DNA from: Anaerosoma tenue
GTDB lineage: Bacteria > Actinomycetota > Coriobacteriia > Anaerosomatales > Anaerosomataceae
Assembly (NCBI RefSeq): GCF_023161965.1
Contig: NZ_JALNTY010000002.1
Span: 1-46,017 of the forward strand
DNA: 46,017 nt
Reading direction: 5' to 3'
Part shown: piece after piece, positions 41,742 to 46,017 of the stretch
Position numbering within the stretch: position 1 is the first letter of the stretch
How the letters are laid out: the number at the start of each line of letters is the position of its first letter
The notes under the pieces: generated by a model
Database searches by the model: none
Told to the model about the DNA's origin: nothing
What the model saw: the letters and a program-made list of their open reading frames with translations, nothing else
Made by a program: the position numbers and the translations under genes

Positions 41742-41823
41742 CAATGGGACATACCCTGCGCGGCGTTTCAATCACCGCCGGTTCCCTGCAGCGCCGCCGC
41801 GGGTACATAGTCATGTCCTTCGC

Positions 41824-41867
41824 GCAGGCGGGACAGGTGCGTCAGGGGATGTCACCTCCAAGCCTGC
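41824..41867 (+). promoter_or_regulatory. Structured leader of the rightward CWB2 gene
   Basis: GCAGGC (41824-41829) pairs with GCCTGC (41862-41867), and inside it AGGTG (41835-41839) pairs with CACCT (41853-41857). The stem ends 23 bp before the start codon, close to the G-rich ribosome-binding site. I could not match it to a known riboswitch class. Confidence 0.35.
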
Positions 41868-41890
41868 CCTCTCGTGACGGGGGGTTCATC

Positions 41891-44185
41891 ATGAGATCTC
41901 GTACGCTCGTCGCGGTTGCCCGCATCGGGCTCTGCACCGTCCTTACCTGCATGTTCGTTCCGCTCTTCCCCGGCGTGGCGGCGGCCACACCGCCTCCCCC
42001 GAAGACCATCCGTGTGAACGTCGCCGCCGGCAGCGACATCACGGGCGATGGAACGATTGCCAGGCCCTACAAGACGATCGAATTCGGTGTTGCGCAGGCT
42101 ATCGCCGGCGACACCGTGCGGATCGCACCCGGTACGTACTACCCACCGGACACCATACAGATCCCCAGTGGCGTCAGACTCATCGGCGCCGGACTGGGGC
42201 GCACCGTGGTGTGGGGTGCGGGCGGACCCAGCGGGCCGATCTTCAACATGTTGAACTGCAGCGATGAGACGCTCATCGAGGGTCTTGAGATCCACGGCGG
42301 CGGCGGGTCCAGTGGTGGAGCCATCCTGATCACGGACGGTGCACCAGTGATCCAACGCAACGACTTCATCGACAATAGCGTGAGCTTCTACGGTGGCGCG
42401 ATCTACATGTACGCCAACTCATCAACCTGTGCGCCAGTGATCGCGCACAACGTGTTCATCGGTAACGAAGCGGTCGAGCAAGGTGGTGCGATATACGCCG
42501 ACCACAGCGACCCATACATCTTCCGCTGCTCCTTCAAGAACAACGCCGCCTCGGGCGCGGCGCCGCTCGGCGGAGGTGGCGCGGTGTACTTCCATGAAGG
42601 AGAAGGGCGGATCGAGCGTTGCACCTTCGAGGATAACGACGCCCCGAGCGGCAACGGAGGGGCCATCACTGTCCAGGAGAACACGGGCATCGTGAAGATC
42701 AGCGAGACTCTCTTCGATGGCAACACCTCGGGCGTGCACGGTGGAGCTGTCTGGGGCTGGGAGACGTACGTGCAGACGATCGTTCGGAACTGCCGCTTCG
42801 AGAACAACATCTCGGGCAGCTACGGTGGAGGCATGCGGCTGTACAACGCTGCCGCCGTGGTGGAGGGCAGCAGCTTCTACGGCAACACGGCCAACGCGGG
42901 GGTCACCCCCGGAGGCCTCGACATCTACGATGCTGATGCGGATCAACCAACATCCGTGGACTCATGCATCTTCCACTTCAACGGGGTCGACGGCATCACT
43001 AACCCCGGGACCAGCTGCAACGTCACCGTGACCTACTCCTGTCTGGACCACGCACAGGCAGGAACCGGGAACATCATCGGCCAGGACCCCTTGTTCATGG
43101 CCTCGACATGGGCGCTGCGACTCTGGGCGGCGTCACCCTGCATCGACGCCGGCAACCCGGCATCGACCCTCACCACGGACTGGGAGATGCTCGCCAGGCC
43201 CAAGGACGGGGATGGCAACGGGGTGGCGCGCGTTGACATGGGCAGCTACGAGTACGGTACGACCGTGGGTCGCCTTGCCGGCAGCGATCGCTACTCCACC
43301 TCGTGTGCCGCGGTACAGGACCGGTTCGCCGAGTCCCCGGTGGCGATCATCGCCACCGGCCGCGACTTCCCTGATGCTCTCTGCGCCGCCGGACTGGCTG
43401 GCGCGTACAAGGCTCCGGTGCTCCTGTCCGACACGAGCAGCCTTCCAGCCTCGGTCCGCGCGAAGCTGATCGCGATGGAGACGCGCGAGGCGATCATCGT
43501 AGGCGGTACAGGCGTGATCTCCCAGACCGTCGTGACTGCACTGGAGGCGATGGGAATCGACGTGACCCGCATATCTGGTGCAGACCGGTACGCTACTTCT
43601 CGCGCAGTGGCCGATCACCTGGCCGGCATGGGCTACACGGAATCGTGCTACGTGGCCCGGGGTGACGATTTCCCTGACGCATTGGCGCTCGCACCGCTCG
43701 CCGCTCAGTTCGCGGGGCCCGTACTCCTCACACAGACGAACAGCCTTCCATCTGCAACGCTAGGGGCCCTTCGCAGCTACGGCTATGAGTACGCGCTCGT
43801 CGCTGGCGGGACATCCGCAGTATCGGCTGCCGTATACGACGCCATCAAGGCCGAGATACCCGCTGATCAGACCTGGCGCGCCCAAGGCGCGAACCGCTAC
43901 GAGACAGCTGCAGCGGTCGCGAAATGGGCATGGGACGCTGACCTCTCTAACGGCGAGTTCGTAGGACTTGCGGTAGGCGACAACTTCCCGGACGCCCTTG
44001 CAGGAGGCGCAGCGTGCGGCTACGAACGCGGTGTCCTGCTCCTCACGACGAAGGACAGCCTTCATGCCGCCGCGGCAGACTACCTCGATGACCGCCTCGC
44101 GGTGCGCCGCGAGGTCTGGGTCCTCGGCGGCACTGCCGTGATCAGCGACACGGTGCTCGCGGACTGCCGGAACCTGCTGCCGTAG
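41891..44185 (+). CDS. Secreted beta-helix protein with three CWB2 cell-wall-binding repeats (paralogue)
   Basis: A 764-residue exported protein with a signal peptide (residues 1 to about 31), a right-handed beta-helix (about 40-450) starting KTIRVNVAAGSDITGDGT with repeated GGAIY/GGAV turns and the PCIDAGNP motif, and three CWB2 repeats (about 458-764) with RYSTS, RYATS and RYETA starts. It has the same architecture as the gene at 39292-41697, with divergent sequence, pointing to an old duplication. GGGGGG lies six bases before the ATG. The same CRP-like site and its own structured leader may control it. Confidence 0.9.
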   Translation: MRSRTLVAVARIGLCTVLTCMFVPLFPGVAAATPPPPKTIRVNVAAGSDITGDGTIARPYKTIEFGVAQAIAGDTVRIAPGTYYPPDTIQIPSGVRLIGAGLGRTVVWGAGGPSGPIFNMLNCSDETLIEGLEIHGGGGSSGGAILITDGAPVIQRNDFIDNSVSFYGGAIYMYANSSTCAPVIAHNVFIGNEAVEQGGAIYADHSDPYIFRCSFKNNAASGAAPLGGGGAVYFHEGEGRIERCTFEDNDAPSGNGGAITVQENTGIVKISETLFDGNTSGVHGGAVWGWETYVQTIVRNCRFENNISGSYGGGMRLYNAAAVVEGSSFYGNTANAGVTPGGLDIYDADADQPTSVDSCIFHFNGVDGITNPGTSCNVTVTYSCLDHAQAGTGNIIGQDPLFMASTWALRLWAASPCIDAGNPASTLTTDWEMLARPKDGDGNGVARVDMGSYEYGTTVGRLAGSDRYSTSCAAVQDRFAESPVAIIATGRDFPDALCAAGLAGAYKAPVLLSDTSSLPASVRAKLIAMETREAIIVGGTGVISQTVVTALEAMGIDVTRISGADRYATSRAVADHLAGMGYTESCYVARGDDFPDALALAPLAAQFAGPVLLTQTNSLPSATLGALRSYGYEYALVAGGTSAVSAAVYDAIKAEIPADQTWRAQGANRYETAAAVAKWAWDADLSNGEFVGLAVGDNFPDALAGGAACGYERGVLLLTTKDSLHAAAADYLDDRLAVRREVWVLGGTAVISDTVLADCRNLLP

Positions 44186-44283
44186 ACCGCTGTGATTCCG
44201 GGGCATCCGGGCCTTCAGAGACATCAGATGCCCGGCGCCGCGAGCACGGGCAAGCATGGCTGAACCCGACCGGGTACCGGATA

Positions 44284-44315
44284 GGCCCTCTGTGCACCGC
44301 AGATGCCGGAGGGCC
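44284..44315. terminator. Hairpin after the rightward CWB2 gene
   Basis: GGCCCTC and GAGGGCC form a perfect seven-base stem with an 18-base loop about 100 bp past the stop codon. A weaker CCGGGGCAT/ATGCCCGG pair lies just before it. There is no T-run. The rest of 44186-44402 shows nothing convincing. Confidence 0.35.
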
Positions 44316-44402
44316 CATGCTTCACGCATCCGCCTGTCAGTCACACGGCGTATGCTATCGAAGCATCCGGTCGTGATCGTTGACACGTGAGGAGTGGTCG
44401 AG

Positions 44403-44615
44403 TTGCAGCGGTGCGATACGTGCCGGTATTGGGTGGAGGCGGGTGGGTTCGTCGGGTGTCATCGTGATGCGGCGTCGGTGTGGCTGCAGCGGCTATACAT
44501 AGAGTTGAGGGCTGCGCAGGCTTTGCGGGAGTTCACGATCAAGCCGGAGCACCGTCTCGCGCTGGCGGCGGGTTCGTGGTGTGGGGAGTGGGAGGCACGG
44601 GAAGCGGACAGTTAG
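44403..44615 (+). CDS. Small cysteine-motif protein
   Basis: A 70-residue protein beginning RCDTCRYW within the first eight residues, with a third cysteine in GFVGCHRDA and a fourth in SWCGEWE at the C-terminus. The spacing CxxC...C...C suggests one structural zinc or iron site. Similar small proteins of this CxxCRxW...WCGEW type occur in phages and bacterial genomes without known function. The TTG at 44403 is eight bases after GAGGAG, better placed than the GTG at 44394. It is a single gene without close neighbours. Confidence 0.6.
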   Translation: MQRCDTCRYWVEAGGFVGCHRDAASVWLQRLYIELRAAQALREFTIKPEHRLALAAGSWCGEWEAREADS

Positions 44616-44785
44616 CCGCTCTCTCCATGCCTCCACGCACGACATCACCCGTCCACAATCCCCGGTCCTCCCGCGTATGCCCACAGCCACTCGCCCGCGA
44701 GCTACCCTTCGGGATCGCCTGACGCTACGTAGATCGACAATGCGTTGACACAACAGACCCGAGGATTCTGCTGGCAAACGCTCCT

Positions 44786-44825
44786 GAAAAGCAACAGGCC
44801 CCGGGCTCTGTAAGCCCAGGACCTG
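44786..44825 (-). terminator. Rho-independent terminator of the initiator tRNA gene
   Basis: On the minus strand an interrupted GC-rich stem (CAGGTCCTGGGCT pairing with AGCCCGGGGCCTG) is followed by TTGCTTTT. It begins nine bases after the encoded CCA of the tRNA. Sequence 44616-44785 shows no gene. Confidence 0.75.
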
Positions 44826-44834
44826 CGTCTTTGT

Positions 44835-44910
<76 letters not shown>

Positions 44911-45081
44911 GTGGACGGTCACTATAGCATGCGTCGGTGGGCCGTGCAAATCATCCGGACACCGGAGTTGCGGCTGTTCGGCCCCGATGTTCGACTCTGG
45001 AGAGATACCATAAAGGGGTAATGCGACCATGGCCGCAAGACGATACTCTGATAAGGAGCGTCATACCTTGGGGGTGACAGG

Positions 45082-45822
45082 GTGGACTCGCGCGGAAGAT
45101 GGTCGGCTGCTGCAGCACTGGTGATAGCGCTCGCGCTCGCAGGCGCTCTGATCGCCTTCAACTCGAATGACCCCGAAACCGAGCCCGGATCCCCACCGAG
45201 CGCTGTGGAATCGCCACTAGAACACGGCGCGACGGACCCGGCAGAACAGCCCGACGCCGAGGATGACGAGGCCGCTGCCGTCGAGTCGCCACTGGCTGCC
45301 ACACCCGTGAGGGCCCCCGCCCGTCGCCGTGCGCTGGCGGTGAGCGACACACCGTCCGCGCCTGACAGCGGCGATACGGGCGATACCGATGACGAGTCCG
45401 ACAACGGCGCCGATGACGAGTTCCAGCGCTACCTCGAGGAGACGCGCGCCGTCGTGGAGGCGGACCCGTCCTCGCTGCAGGCGATCGCAGGCGAGATCGT
45501 CGCAGCCCTTGGCGCAGGCGATGCGGACGCACTCGGGGATCGCGTGGCGAGCGATGAGGGCTCTCAATCGGAGTTCGTCACCTATCTCGCCGAACGGTAC
45601 CCCGCCATCGTGACGAGCGCCCCCTCCGGCACCGTGAACGTCTTCACCGCAGGTGAGGCGACCATCTACATGGCCTATGCGGTGGTCACCTGGGAAGATG
45701 CCGGACTGACCTCGGAACACACCATCCCGATCCCGATGAGGTTCGTTGACGGTCGGTGGTACCTGACATCCGTTCAGCACTGGGCGGACTCGCTTGAGTT
45801 CGTGCAATCGATACAGCTCTAG
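45082..45822 (+). CDS. Membrane-anchored protein with disordered linker and C-terminal alpha-beta domain
   Basis: A 246-residue protein with one N-terminal membrane helix (residues about 8-26), a long Pro/Ala/acidic linker (27-115) with two copies of the run AVESPL, and a C-terminal domain (about 116-246). The latter has helix FQRYLEETRAVVEAD, helix LQAIAGEIVAALGAGDADAL and strands TVNVFTAGEATIYMAYAVVTW and IPMRFVDGRWYL, which look like an NTF2-like fold. I cannot name a family. GGGGGTGAC precedes the GTG start. It lies upstream of another exported protein on the same strand, 25 bp apart, so the two are likely co-transcribed. Confidence 0.75.
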   Translation: MDSRGRWSAAAALVIALALAGALIAFNSNDPETEPGSPPSAVESPLEHGATDPAEQPDAEDDEAAAVESPLAATPVRAPARRRALAVSDTPSAPDSGDTGDTDDESDNGADDEFQRYLEETRAVVEADPSSLQAIAGEIVAALGAGDADALGDRVASDEGSQSEFVTYLAERYPAIVTSAPSGTVNVFTAGEATIYMAYAVVTWEDAGLTSEHTIPIPMRFVDGRWYLTSVQHWADSLEFVQSIQL

Positions 45823-45847
45823 GCTGCAACGTGAGGGGGCTTTGGAG

Positions 45848-46017
45848 ATGAGCAGCGCACATCATCACTCATCCATCGACGCCAGGTACCACCTGGCCGC
45901 GCTTGCCACACTCCTCGTCCTGGCGCTGCCCGCCACCGCATTCGCCGCTGCCCCCACCACCCCTCTGCTCGCCGACGTCTATGTGGACGGCGCCGGATCG
46001 GTCACCGTGGAGTGGAA
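45848..46017 (+). CDS. Secreted protein, 5' end only
   Basis: Only the first 56 codons are present; the gene continues past the window. It starts MSSAHHHSSIDARYHL, followed by a typical signal peptide (hydrophobic residues about 17-30, cleavage likely after AFAAA) and a beta-rich start to the mature part (LLADVYVDGAGSVTVEW). GGAG is directly in front of the ATG, with further G-rich sequence upstream. Function cannot be judged from this fragment. Confidence 0.7.
   Translation, partial: MSSAHHHSSIDARYHLAALATLLVLALPATAFAAAPTTPLLADVYVDGAGSVTVEW

Noticed and set aside
41824-41867. Cyclic di-GMP riboswitch upstream of the CWB2 gene, as often found for surface proteins.
   Set aside because: The conserved core sequences of class I and II c-di-GMP riboswitches are not visible; only nested stems are present.

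Overview
The window is a high-GC, gene-dense stretch of an anaerobic Actinomycetota-type chromosome. Coriobacteriia-like lineages are my best guess. This is inferred from the GC content, CWB2 cell-wall-binding surface proteins, fermentative ornithine degradation, a multihaem cytochrome and in-frame UGA codons that look like selenocysteine. No rRNA or housekeeping marker is present to prove the taxon.

Layout. 0-0.6 kb: 5' part of a formate-dehydrogenase-type cytochrome b gene and its promoter. 0.6-3.0 kb: a degenerate Fic protein and an XRE-MNT/HepT toxin-antitoxin pair. 3.0-5.7 and 10.4-13.2 kb: the oxidative ornithine pathway (ord, ortA, ortB, then oraS, oraE), split by a 4-5 kb block. That block holds a redox and metalloid module (ArsR, DUF2703 protein, three thioredoxin-fold proteins, ArsP-type permease), a VapBC-type pair and a small CxxC protein. 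Two of the thioredoxin-fold genes contain an in-frame TGA exactly where a redox cysteine belongs. 13.2-14.9 kb: a 21-CxxCH cytochrome. 15.0-20.2 kb: a complete Liv branched-chain amino-acid ABC transporter. 20.4-23.3 kb: a ClpB/ClpC-like unfoldase and a YbjN-like protein.

23.4-38.2 kb is the most interesting region. A leftward operon encodes a DUF4062-NACHT STAND ATPase, a RelA/SpoT synthetase-TPR-SLOG-RyR multidomain protein and two 14-blade WD40 proteins. Junctions are short or overlapping. A rightward arm encodes a lipoprotein, a small protein behind a long 5' hairpin, a third WD40 protein, a Nudix hydrolase and a two-TM TrkA-N protein. The WD40 proteins begin with the segment that in fused NACHT-WD40 proteins follows the helical region, so a STAND sensor seems to be split over several genes, with a nucleotide synthetase/sensor placed between. 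This looks like an alarmone-linked, STAND-gated conflict or stress system.

38.3-46 kb: a CaCA antiporter, two divergent paralogous beta-helix/CWB2 surface proteins around a perfect CRP-like palindrome, a small cysteine protein, an initiator tRNA with terminator, a membrane-anchored protein and the start of a secreted protein.
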